A stretch of DNA of 10,678 nucleotides, from the NCBI GenBank assembly GCA_030623125.1, contig JAUXMQ010000016.1:1-10678 (forward strand), in the 5' to 3' direction. The position numbers and the translations under genes were made by a program. The notes under the pieces were generated by a model. That model was not told the origin of the DNA and did no database searches. It saw only the letters and a list, made by a program, of their open reading frames with translations. This document shows positions 1-6,345 of this stretch, in pieces (positions within the stretch are counted from its first letter, which is position 1; each line of letters opens with the position of its first letter). Origin of the DNA: Acidimicrobiia bacterium (GTDB lineage: Bacteria > Actinomycetota > Acidimicrobiia > Spongiisociales > ZC4RG35).

Positions 1-727
1 CGACTCCGCTCAGATCACAATTCTTGAGATAAAGCCGACGAAGATCGGAACTCGATGGTCTCCAGGCGCGCAGATCCAGACCGAGCAGGATCTTTCCCCG
101 ATATTTGTCGTACCTGGCTGCTTTGAGGAAACTCTCCAATTGCTGCGGACGAATTGACCCGCTGGTGAATCTCTGGTCACCCGCCCATGGGTCGGCGTTG
201 TTGTGATACGACGAATTCGTCTCCCACCACCCGAGACGATCTTCGGACAGAAACTCGATTCGGCGCACCCATTTGAGCGACTTGTAGAAGTACTTCCCGG
301 GGGTGACCACTCTCACCGGGCCTCCGTGATCAGAAGTAAGAACTTCCCCATCGAGCTCGTGGACCAACCAACTGGATCGTCTCGCGACATCAAGTGGCAG
401 AGAAGTGTGATGGCCATGAGCCGAATAGGCGACGAAGGACACGAAGGACGCATCGAAGAGAGGTCCCGCCTCGTCGATCAGGGCGGAGAGCGCTACGCCC
501 GACCATCGGCTGCCGAGTCGACTCCAACTGGTGACGCAGTGAATGTCGAACTCCAGCGACTGGTGGGCAAGATCCATGTACCCGGCGAGTGTCAATTCAC
601 GCGGGTTCTCGACGAGACCACTGATGACGAGGGACCAGGTTCCTGGATCGGCGAGGTCGGCCGAAGGGGACCGCTCTCCTACAAGTGGGAATCTCCCAGT
701 CTCGATCTGACCGGGGGGAAGCCTCAC
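1..727 (-). CDS. Sulfite-oxidase-like molybdopterin-dependent oxidoreductase with C-terminal pentapeptide-like extension (partial, 3' end off the left edge)
   Basis: The visible 242 residues (GTG start at 727) match the small bacterial sulfite-oxidase-like Mo-cofactor fold. RLPPGQ at residues 2-7 is the usual N-terminal signature. HCVTSWSRLG at 63-72 carries Cys64, the expected molybdenum ligand. HGGPVRVVTP (134-143) and KSLKWVRRIEF (149-159) are conserved core segments, followed by GWWE (166-169) and DPW (179-181), where family members normally end soon after. This protein instead continues through an Arg/Leu-rich stretch into three tandem five-residue units, SDLRR, LYLKN and CDLSG (228-241), each with a central Leu as in pentapeptide repeats. 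The frame is still open at base 1. Substrate is unknown, and I see no clear signal peptide. The start lies 10 nt after the LCP stop with no good Shine-Dalgarno. In-frame TTG codons at 781 and 793 would add an Arg-rich N-terminus. The gene is probably co-transcribed with the LCP gene. Confidence 0.85.
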   Translation of the reverse strand, partial: MRLPPGQIETGRFPLVGERSPSADLADPGTWSLVISGLVENPRELTLAGYMDLAHQSLEFDIHCVTSWSRLGSRWSGVALSALIDEAGPLFDASFVSFVAYSAHGHHTSLPLDVARRSSWLVHELDGEVLTSDHGGPVRVVTPGKYFYKSLKWVRRIEFLSEDRLGWWETNSSYHNNADPWAGDQRFTSGSIRPQQLESFLKAARYDKYRGKILLGLDLRAWRPSSSDLRRLYLKNCDLSGV

Positions 728-737
728 GGGGAGTTGC

Positions 738-1817
738 TCAGCCGGTCGCCAGGTTCGCTGAATCCGCCGTCTCCGGAACAACGAAGCCGGCAACGATCTC
801 GTCAACAGGGGTGGACGGCAGAAGCACGGAGGCGCCTTGCTCGGTCGTATAGCCGTAAACAGGCACGCTGAGTTCGATCACGGATCCGCTGCTCAAACCT
901 CGCATGGTCCACGCGAGGTTGACAGCTTGCATGAGGGTGAAACCTGTGTCGACGGTGAGAAACGGGGCAACGGCCTGAGCGGCTGCCGTCACTGCTTGTG
1001 GGCTCGAAAAGTCCGAAAGGCTCGCCATCATGGAGATGAGGAATGCCCGTTGTCGGTCGTTGCGAGCAAGGTCACTCATGCCAGACATGGTTCTCCAGCC
1101 TGCGTCGGTGAGTTCCTGGGTGTGGCGGGAGCGCAACCACGCAAGGGCCTGCTCTCCAGAGGCCATCGTGCATCCCGCAGGAAGGTCGAGGTTCGAGCGC
1201 ATGTCCCGGACCGGAAGCTCGACACAAATCTCATAACCACCGATTGCGTCGACGGCGTTCTGGAAGCCGGCGAGATCAACCATGGCGAAATGGTCGACCG
1301 TCTCCCCGATCAGACTCTCCACCGCAAGCGTCAGGAGTGTGGGTCCATTCATCTTCTCGCCGCATCCTTGGAGCATGCCGTTGATGCGAGCCTCACGACC
1401 GGTGCACGTGTTGGTGACCCACAAATCCCTTGGTAGCGAGAGCACGGCAGCCTCGGTCTCGGTCCGCAGCAAGACCATTACAACGTCAGCGCGATTCCCC
1501 GAGATCCGACCGAAACCCCGAAGGTCATCGAGATCATCACGCGAATCTGAGCCGACAAGGAGGAACACTTCGAGACCCTCGCCGGAACCCATGACTTCGG
1601 GCTCGACCTCGACAACTGGTTCATCATTCTCACCATCCGGCTCAACATCGTCGACCGGAGTTGCCGCTTCTGGTGCTGGTGCCGTTGGCCGATCGATACT
1701 GACCCGCTCCACCTCACCCCATGTGGACGCGACGAACGCGACTGCAACCCCCATGACCAAAATGACCATGAGTGCACCACCAAGTATCAAGCGCTTGCGT
1801 AGGAGTGAGGAACCCAT
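738..1817 (-). CDS. LytR-CpsA-Psr (LCP) family protein, membrane-anchored
   Basis: This 359-residue protein has a short basic N-terminus and one membrane segment (about 10-32), so the rest should lie outside the cell. An acidic, Pro-rich linker covers about 43-80. The LCP domain follows: FLLVGSDSR (85-93), NRADVVMVLL (108-117), LSLPRDLWV (126-134), INGMLQGCG (145-153), VDHFAMVDLAGF (174-185), a second cysteine-containing block (CVELPV 198-203, GC 215-216), LAWLRSRHT (225-233) and ARNDRQRAFL (251-260). The Arg and Asp residues in these motifs are those that bind polyprenyl-pyrophosphate in the family. LCP proteins transfer glycopolymers (teichoic acid, arabinogalactan or capsule) from lipid carriers to peptidoglycan; which polymer applies here cannot be told. 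Four cysteines in the outer domain could form disulfides. The ATG at 1817 directly precedes the membrane segment. The gene lies 53 nt after the kinase, with a possible promoter in the gap. Confidence 0.92.
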   Translation of the reverse strand: MGSSLLRKRLILGGALMVILVMGVAVAFVASTWGEVERVSIDRPTAPAPEAATPVDDVEPDGENDEPVVEVEPEVMGSGEGLEVFLLVGSDSRDDLDDLRGFGRISGNRADVVMVLLRTETEAAVLSLPRDLWVTNTCTGREARINGMLQGCGEKMNGPTLLTLAVESLIGETVDHFAMVDLAGFQNAVDAIGGYEICVELPVRDMRSNLDLPAGCTMASGEQALAWLRSRHTQELTDAGWRTMSGMSDLARNDRQRAFLISMMASLSDFSSPQAVTAAAQAVAPFLTVDTGFTLMQAVNLAWTMRGLSSGSVIELSVPVYGYTTEQGASVLLPSTPVDEIVAGFVVPETADSANLATG

Positions 1818-1832
1818 AATTCCGAGCGGCGG

Positions 1833-1861
1833 ATTCTACAACGGTTGCCCGTCTGTGCCCA
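1833..1861 (-). promoter_or_regulatory. Possible promoter for the LCP gene
   Basis: On the minus strand, TGGGCA (1861-1856) and TAGAAT (1838-1833) are separated by 17 nt, resembling sigma-70-type -35 and -10 boxes with four and five matches to consensus. They fill the 53-nt gap between the kinase stop and the LCP ATG. Transcription would start only about 9 nt before the ATG, giving a very short leader; no strong Shine-Dalgarno is present. The call rests on sequence pattern only, so read-through from the kinase remains possible. Confidence 0.33.
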
Positions 1862-1870
1862 CATAACAGA

Positions 1871-3655
1871 TCAAGTGTTGCGGCCGGCAATCTCATGCTC
1901 CGAAGCCGCGCCGGTGTCAGCGTCTTGTACTCCGGGCAGCGAGAGCTCAAACCTGTGCTGACTCTCCGCATCGATGTACTCGAGCGTGCCGTCCATCAGG
2001 TCGGCGAGTTGCCGGGACACAGCAAGGCCTATCCCAACGGAACCAGGCTGGGTCGGGGACTGGGCACTCCTGTAGTACCTCTCAAAGATCAGGTCGGACT
2101 CCTGGTCGGGCACGCCGACACCATCGTCGGCCACCATCACGAGGGCTCGTCCCTCGTACACACTCACCCCGAGAACTATCCGCTCCCCCCCATACTTGAT
2201 GGCGTTGGTGAGGAGATTGCGTATCACCTGGCGCACCCGGAGCGGATCGGCCCAGGCCTCAACACCCTCGCCCTGCAGGATGATCTTCTTGTCGGTTGGG
2301 TGTGACTCCTGAACCCCCCGGAGCACCTTTTCCGCCTGGTCACGCAGGTCAGTGATCTCGGGGTTGATCGACAGGCTCCCGCCATCGGCTCTAGAGGCAA
2401 CCAGCAGATCATCGACCAGATCGGCCAGTTCGCGGCTTTGGACGGCGATGATCCCGTTGAGTTCGTCCAACTCCTCGTCACCAAGGCTGGTTCGACTCGA
2501 GATGATCTCTTCGGACAGCCCAACAATGGCCGTGAGAGGCGTCCGAATCTCATGAGAAACCGAGGCAAGAAGCCGCTCCTTGGACTCGTTCGAGTCTCTG
2601 AGCTCCTCCGCATCCTCCTGACGCCGCCAGTAGGCGCCGATCATGTGTGACGCCCGCCAGAGGGTCTGGATGTCCACGTCACTCCAGGGTTGGTCGTGTG
2701 TGTACAGGATGAAGCCGATCGAGCCCCTGAACTCGCCGGAGACGAAGATCGGGACTGCGGCCTCGGAGTAGATGCCGTCGTCCTCATACAGGGCGCGCTC
2801 CTCACCTGCCAGATCTTTGGTGTGAACGACAACCGCTCGGCCGGCTGCGAGAGGCCCGTGCAACGATGGTACCAATGAGTACCTGCCCTCCTTCCACGCA
2901 CTTCCGTATCCGGCGACTCCCTTGGCGGCGTCGGCCACGATTTCCCAACCCAGTTCGCCGTCCACCTCGATATTCCGGTCTACGTAGGCGTAGTCGGCTT
3001 GAGACGCATCGAGCAAGGCCTTGACCGCCTCATAGACAGCAAAGGCATCAGTTTGCACTAGTAGTGCCTCCGAGCATCTGGCGATGGCTTCCTGCAATCG
3101 TGCCGATCGGTCGTACTTCTCGATGGCTTCGGCCAGCTCGTCAAAGAGCTTGGAGACCAGGACCGCGGTCAGAATCACCCCCGCTGCGGCGATAACCGCC
3201 CTGACAGCCATCACCCGAAGGTCGTCTTCGGCAAGAACCCCCAAGGCGATGCTCCACACCGCCACCGAGAGAGCAACCGCACCCGCCCAAACGAGCCGGC
3301 TGCCGGCAGTCAGCGTCCCGGCAAGAATGCCGATCATCAGAATCAAACCGAAGGTGGTGGCGAAATCGAATGCTGACACCTCAACCCCGAAAAGGGCTTC
3401 GATAATCGCAAGTGAGCCAAAGAAACCCATGGTGGTGATGACCAGCACCAACGTGTTGGGGTCGTCAGACTGGACCAGATACAGTGCCCATATGCCGAGC
3501 ACCAGATAGCTGGCCCATCTGATCGGACCTGAGGGCGACGTCAAGTCCCCGCCGGAGATCTCCATTACAGCCAGGGCCGGGAAAACCACTGCGAACAAGA
3601 CAGCTATGTACCGATGGAGAGGCTTCTGTGCTTCTACCGGGGCGCGTGAACTCAC
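1871..3655 (-). CDS. Membrane sensor histidine kinase with GAF-like sensory region
   Basis: This 594-residue protein has several hydrophobic segments between about 15 and 170, probably five or six membrane helices. A helical linker (about 170-200) and a GAF-like region (about 190-340) follow. The dimerisation and phosphoacceptor motif SVSHEIRTPLTAIVG (365-379) has His368 as the predicted phosphorylated residue. The ATP-binding domain has an N box (RNLLTNAIKYG, 479-489), G1 (DDGVGV, 510-515), F box (IFERYYR, 523-529) and G2 (VGIGLAVS, 540-547). All catalytic boxes look intact, so it should autophosphorylate and pass phosphate to a response regulator. No regulator lies in this window, making it an orphan here, and the stimulus is unknown. 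The GTG at 3655 is chosen because an in-frame TGA sits two codons upstream. The gene follows the Nudix gene after 47 nt and is likely co-transcribed with it. Confidence 0.93.
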   Translation of the reverse strand: MSSRAPVEAQKPLHRYIAVLFAVVFPALAVMEISGGDLTSPSGPIRWASYLVLGIWALYLVQSDDPNTLVLVITTMGFFGSLAIIEALFGVEVSAFDFATTFGLILMIGILAGTLTAGSRLVWAGAVALSVAVWSIALGVLAEDDLRVMAVRAVIAAAGVILTAVLVSKLFDELAEAIEKYDRSARLQEAIARCSEALLVQTDAFAVYEAVKALLDASQADYAYVDRNIEVDGELGWEIVADAAKGVAGYGSAWKEGRYSLVPSLHGPLAAGRAVVVHTKDLAGEERALYEDDGIYSEAAVPIFVSGEFRGSIGFILYTHDQPWSDVDIQTLWRASHMIGAYWRRQEDAEELRDSNESKERLLASVSHEIRTPLTAIVGLSEEIISSRTSLGDEELDELNGIIAVQSRELADLVDDLLVASRADGGSLSINPEITDLRDQAEKVLRGVQESHPTDKKIILQGEGVEAWADPLRVRQVIRNLLTNAIKYGGERIVLGVSVYEGRALVMVADDGVGVPDQESDLIFERYYRSAQSPTQPGSVGIGLAVSRQLADLMDGTLEYIDAESQHRFELSLPGVQDADTGAASEHEIAGRNT

Positions 3656-3702
3656 AGAGGCTCATCGGCACCCGGGGGTGAGATTCTTGAAGACCGAAAG
3701 AC

Positions 3703-4233
3703 CTATTCGTCGAGGCCAACCATCAAACGAACCATCCGCGCAGTGGCACCCCACAAAGTATCGCCCTCGAGGTCGTAGTACCAAACCTCCCAGTCGTTCC
3801 ATGGGATCGACCACCAGCGTTCCACATCGGCCAGGTCGGAAAGGAGTGGCGTATAGATCTTCGCCACTTCCCGCTGTGAAGGCACCAAACCCAGCGGTGT
3901 GGACACGCGACCAACCACCGGCACTACAAGAAGACTGAACTCGACGGTGTCGATGGGCGGGAGAAACCCAAGAACCTCCACCTGGGAGGGGTGAATGCCA
4001 ACCTCCTCGTGGGCCTCCCGCAGCGCGGTATCGACGGGTCCGTCGTCCGCTGGATCCGGTCTGCCACCGGGAAAGGCGATGTGACCGGCGTGGGTGGGCA
4101 TCGAGTCCGGGCGTTTGGTGAGCACGACCCTTACTTGCCCTTCATCGTCCTCGTAGAGGGCCGCCAGAACGGCCGCCATCGGTCGATCACCAGGGTCGGG
4201 ATAACTGTCTACGAGATTGATGGTGTCCCACAT
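3703..4233 (-). CDS. Nudix hydrolase, predicted CoA pyrophosphatase (NudL/YeaB type)
   Basis: This is a 176-residue soluble protein. VVLTKRPDSMPTHAGHIAFPGG (about 36-57) matches the coenzyme-A-specific motif that precedes the Nudix box in CoA diphosphatases. The Nudix box follows (about 57-80) with the catalytic core REAHEEVGI (72-80), whose glutamates bind the divalent metal. Asp replaces the first Glu of the general Nudix consensus, as I recall is common in this subfamily (DPxD pattern). DTLWGATARMVRLM (158-171) is the typical C-terminal segment. The likely reaction is cleavage of CoA or oxidised CoA to 3',5'-ADP and 4'-phosphopantetheine; other nucleotide-diphosphate substrates cannot be excluded. 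The ATG at 4233 has no Shine-Dalgarno, consistent with leaderless translation. It is the first gene of the minus-strand group that continues with the kinase, and it diverges from the acetyltransferase gene. Confidence 0.88.
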   Translation of the reverse strand: MWDTINLVDSYPDPGDRPMAAVLAALYEDDEGQVRVVLTKRPDSMPTHAGHIAFPGGRPDPADDGPVDTALREAHEEVGIHPSQVEVLGFLPPIDTVEFSLLVVPVVGRVSTPLGLVPSQREVAKIYTPLLSDLADVERWWSIPWNDWEVWYYDLEGDTLWGATARMVRLMVGLDE

Positions 4234-4238
4234 GTGTG

Positions 4239-4244
4239 GTTGTA
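4239..4244 (-). promoter_or_regulatory. Possible -10 box for the Nudix gene (leaderless start)
   Basis: TACAAC on the minus strand ends 5 nt before the Nudix ATG, with four matches to TATAAT. That spacing would put the transcription start at or next to the start codon. No good -35 box was found. The box overlaps the proposed -35 of the divergent acetyltransferase promoter, and a short inverted repeat (GTAG-AGC-CTAC, 4242-4252) sits over both. Weak, pattern-only evidence. Confidence 0.2.
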
Positions 4245-4267
4245 GAGCCTACGGCCCCCGATATCCT
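4240..4267 (+). promoter_or_regulatory. Possible leaderless promoter for the GNAT acetyltransferase
   Basis: TTGTAG (4240-4245) and TATCCT (4262-4267) are 16 nt apart. The second ends 6 nt before the ATG at 4274, so transcription would begin at the start codon itself. There is no Shine-Dalgarno before this ATG, which fits a leaderless mRNA as is common in actinobacteria. The -35 match is poor (three of six), so this is inference from position. Confidence 0.33.
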
Positions 4268-4273
4268 GACCTG

Positions 4274-4855
4274 ATGCCCAGGGCCCACCTCGAGACCGAT
4301 CGACTGATCCTCCAGCGTTTCACTCGCAAGGATGCGTCAACCCTCGACGACGCCATCCGGGCATCGCTCGGGGACCTGAACCAGTGGTTGCCATGGGCTC
4401 GCATGGATTACACGAGCAGTGACACCACCGCTTTCATCCGCGAGTCGGTCCAGGCGTGGAAGGAGAATCGCGCCTGGGACTACTCCATCCGACTGAAGAC
4501 TGATCCGGGACGACATGTCGGGAACATCTCACTTTGGACCGTGTCCAAACTCGGAAAGATCTCGGAGATCGGCTATTGGATACGGAGCGATGAGACGGGT
4601 AGAGGAGTTTGCACGGAGGCCGTGGATCGGGTCTTGGAGGAAGGATTCGCCGCCCTCGGTTATCACAAGGCCGTTCTCAGGATTGCGGTCGGCAATGACA
4701 ACTCGGATCGAGTCGCCGACAAACTCGGGTTCACCAGGGAAGGGGTGCTTCGTGAGGAGTTGTTGATCAGGGGCAACTGGGTTGACCACTCCCTCTGGTC
4801 ACTTCTCGACAGGGAGTACCGGGCTCTCAGACAAAGCGGTGCGAAGCGCCGTTAG
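4274..4855 (+). CDS. GNAT-family N-acetyltransferase, RimJ/RimL type
   Basis: This 193-residue protein is the only plus-strand gene in the window. LETDRLILQRFTRKDAS (6-22) is the standard opening of the RimJ/RimL branch of GNAT enzymes. A central strand region (HVGNISLW, EIGYWIRSDETGRGVCTEAV) holds the acetyl-CoA pyrophosphate-binding loop in GRGVCTEA. The C-terminal part (AVLRIAVGNDNSDRVADKLGFTREGVLREE) has the AxNxxSxxxxxKxGFxxEG-like pattern of this group. Members acetylate ribosomal protein N-termini, amino sugars or small molecules; the substrate here is unknown. I chose the ATG at 4274 over the upstream in-frame ATGs at 4217, 4220 and 4232 because the family motif starts right after it and the earlier ones overlap the divergent Nudix gene. 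Its stop overlaps the nuoN stop tail to tail. Confidence 0.9.
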   Translation: MPRAHLETDRLILQRFTRKDASTLDDAIRASLGDLNQWLPWARMDYTSSDTTAFIRESVQAWKENRAWDYSIRLKTDPGRHVGNISLWTVSKLGKISEIGYWIRSDETGRGVCTEAVDRVLEEGFAALGYHKAVLRIAVGNDNSDRVADKLGFTREGVLREELLIRGNWVDHSLWSLLDREYRALRQSGAKRR

Positions 4856-6336
4856 AAGCCGCTGGCGATAACCCGCGCGGCCTCACCGGCGAAGGTGGCC
4901 AGGGCAGGGAAGAATCCGATGATCACAGTCAGAACCACCGTGATTCCGAGAGCGAGGCGTAGCGAGCCCGCCGGCCTCTCATCATCGTCCTCGGCGAACT
5001 CTGCAACCGGGTCGTCCAGCCAAACACTCTTGACCACCTTGGCGTAGTAATAGAGAGCGATCACCGCATTGATCGCGGCGATCACGGCCAAGGCGACGGT
5101 TGCCGCACCGCCGGCGATCATCACCGAGCGAAACATGGCGAACTTGGCAAACCAACCGGCAAGCGGGGGAATGCCGGCCAGGCTGAAGAAGAACACGGCA
5201 ACCAGGACCCCGAGTTTCGGATCCACACGAGCCAGACCGGACCAAGCGGACAACTCGCCCGATCGTCCGTTCCGGGTGACAGCGATGACCACTGCGAAGG
5301 CACCGAGGTTCATCACCGCGTAGATCACGAGATAGATGACAGTCGCCGCGAAGGCTTCCTGAAGATCGGCGCCTGCGACGCCGGCGGCGGCGAAAGGCAC
5401 CAACATGAAACCGGCCTGAGCCACCGAGGAGTAGGCCAGAAGCCTGACGATGTTGGTCTGCCGCAGAGCAGAGAGGTTGGCGATGGTCATCGACAGAGCA
5501 GCGAGCAACCAGAGTGCAGGCGCCCAAACCTCCGCCACGTCGGGAAGCGCCAGGTACATCACCAGCAGCATCGCGACGAAGCCCGCAGCCTTTGAGTTCA
5601 CCGACAGATAGGCAGTGATGGGGGTGGGTGCCCCCTCGTAGGTGTCAGGAGCCCAGAAGTGAAAAGGCACGGCTGAGATCTTGAAGGCGAAGCCGACGAT
5701 CATCAAGAGAACCGCCATGATCAACGCCGGTTCGTCGGCCATGCCGGCTGTTGCCTCGGCCAGCCCCTCGAAAGTTATCTCTCCAGTCAAGCCATAGAGG
5801 AAAGACATGCCGTAGAGAAGGATGGCGGTGGAGAGGATCCCGAGGAGGAAGTACTTCATCGAGGCCTCGTTCGACTTGATGTCGCCCTTTCTCCAGCCAG
5901 AGAGCATGTAAAGAGGTCCGGTCACGAGTTCGATGCCGATGAAGAGGATTATCAGGTCCCGCGACGAGGCCATTACCAGCGAACCGAGCAGTGAGGCCAG
6001 CAGGAGGAAGTAGTACTCGCCCTGGTAATAACGCTCCGACTCGATGTAGCTATGAGACATCAGAAACACGATGTAGGCGGCCACGAGAAAGAGGCCCTTG
6101 AGGACGAGGGCGAACTCGTCGACCACGTAGGACCCGTCGAACATCGAGCGAACCTCGCCTTCGAACACCAGAAACGCCAGCGGCACCAGCGCGAGTGCCG
6201 TTCCGGCGACAGCAACCGTCGCGGTCCAGTACTTCTTGGGCCGCGGGAGGATCAGATCGAGGGCCAGCACAATGATCATCGTGGCCACGACAATCAGCTC
6301 CGGTGCTAGGGCGAGGTAGTCGATCTGGAAAACCAA
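4852..6336 (-). CDS. nuoN: NADH-quinone oxidoreductase subunit N
   Basis: NuoN is an antiporter-like subunit of the complex I membrane arm, one of the proton-translocating units. The predicted 494-residue protein is strongly hydrophobic, with about 14 membrane helices. Conserved charged residues are visible: Glu136 in FIGIELVTGPLYML, Lys219 in AFKISAVPFHFWAPD, and Lys249 in YLSVNSKAAGF, matching the channel Glu and Lys residues of Escherichia coli NuoN. The start is taken as TTG at 6336, 7 nt after the nuoM stop, because AAGGA lies 4 nt before it and the protein then begins MVFQIDYLALAPEL, as expected for the family. An upstream ATG at 6420 would lie inside nuoM and add 28 non-family residues. 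It is the last gene of the nuo operon and meets the acetyltransferase head-on. Confidence 0.96.
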   Translation of the reverse strand: MVFQIDYLALAPELIVVATMIIVLALDLILPRPKKYWTATVAVAGTALALVPLAFLVFEGEVRSMFDGSYVVDEFALVLKGLFLVAAYIVFLMSHSYIESERYYQGEYYFLLLASLLGSLVMASSRDLIILFIGIELVTGPLYMLSGWRKGDIKSNEASMKYFLLGILSTAILLYGMSFLYGLTGEITFEGLAEATAGMADEPALIMAVLLMIVGFAFKISAVPFHFWAPDTYEGAPTPITAYLSVNSKAAGFVAMLLVMYLALPDVAEVWAPALWLLAALSMTIANLSALRQTNIVRLLAYSSVAQAGFMLVPFAAAGVAGADLQEAFAATVIYLVIYAVMNLGAFAVVIAVTRNGRSGELSAWSGLARVDPKLGVLVAVFFFSLAGIPPLAGWFAKFAMFRSVMIAGGAATVALAVIAAINAVIALYYYAKVVKSVWLDDPVAEFAEDDDERPAGSLRLALGITVVLTVIIGFFPALATFAGEAARVIASGF

Positions 6337-6340
6337 GAGG

Positions 6341-6345
6341 TCCTT
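6341..6345 (-). promoter_or_regulatory. Shine-Dalgarno deciding the TTG start of nuoN
   Basis: AAGGA on the minus strand overlaps the nuoM stop codon (TAAGGA) and sits 4 nt upstream of TTG at 6336. No ATG or GTG is at a workable distance in the nuoN frame, so this site supports TTG initiation and suggests coupling to nuoM termination. Confidence 0.65.

Noticed and set aside
203..871. Plus-strand open frame of 222 codons
   Set aside because: It is antisense to the molybdopterin protein, whose minus-strand frame shows clear family motifs (RLPPGQ, HCVTSWSRLG, KSLKWVRRIEF). The plus frame has no recognisable fold.
3056..3068. Near-perfect palindrome GCACTAGTAGTGC, with a TAGTG resembling the MITE ends
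   Set aside because: It lies in the conserved kinase coding region, has no flanking element or second repeat, and is short enough to be chance.
3656..3702. GC-rich CACCCGGGGGTG in the gap between the Nudix and kinase genes as a terminator
   Set aside because: The loop would be only 2 nt and no U-tract follows on either strand, so it is not a convincing terminator.
4217..4273. Upstream ATGs (4217, 4220, 4232) as the acetyltransferase start
   Set aside because: They overlap the divergent Nudix gene and would add residues before the conserved LETDRLIL opening that family members lack.
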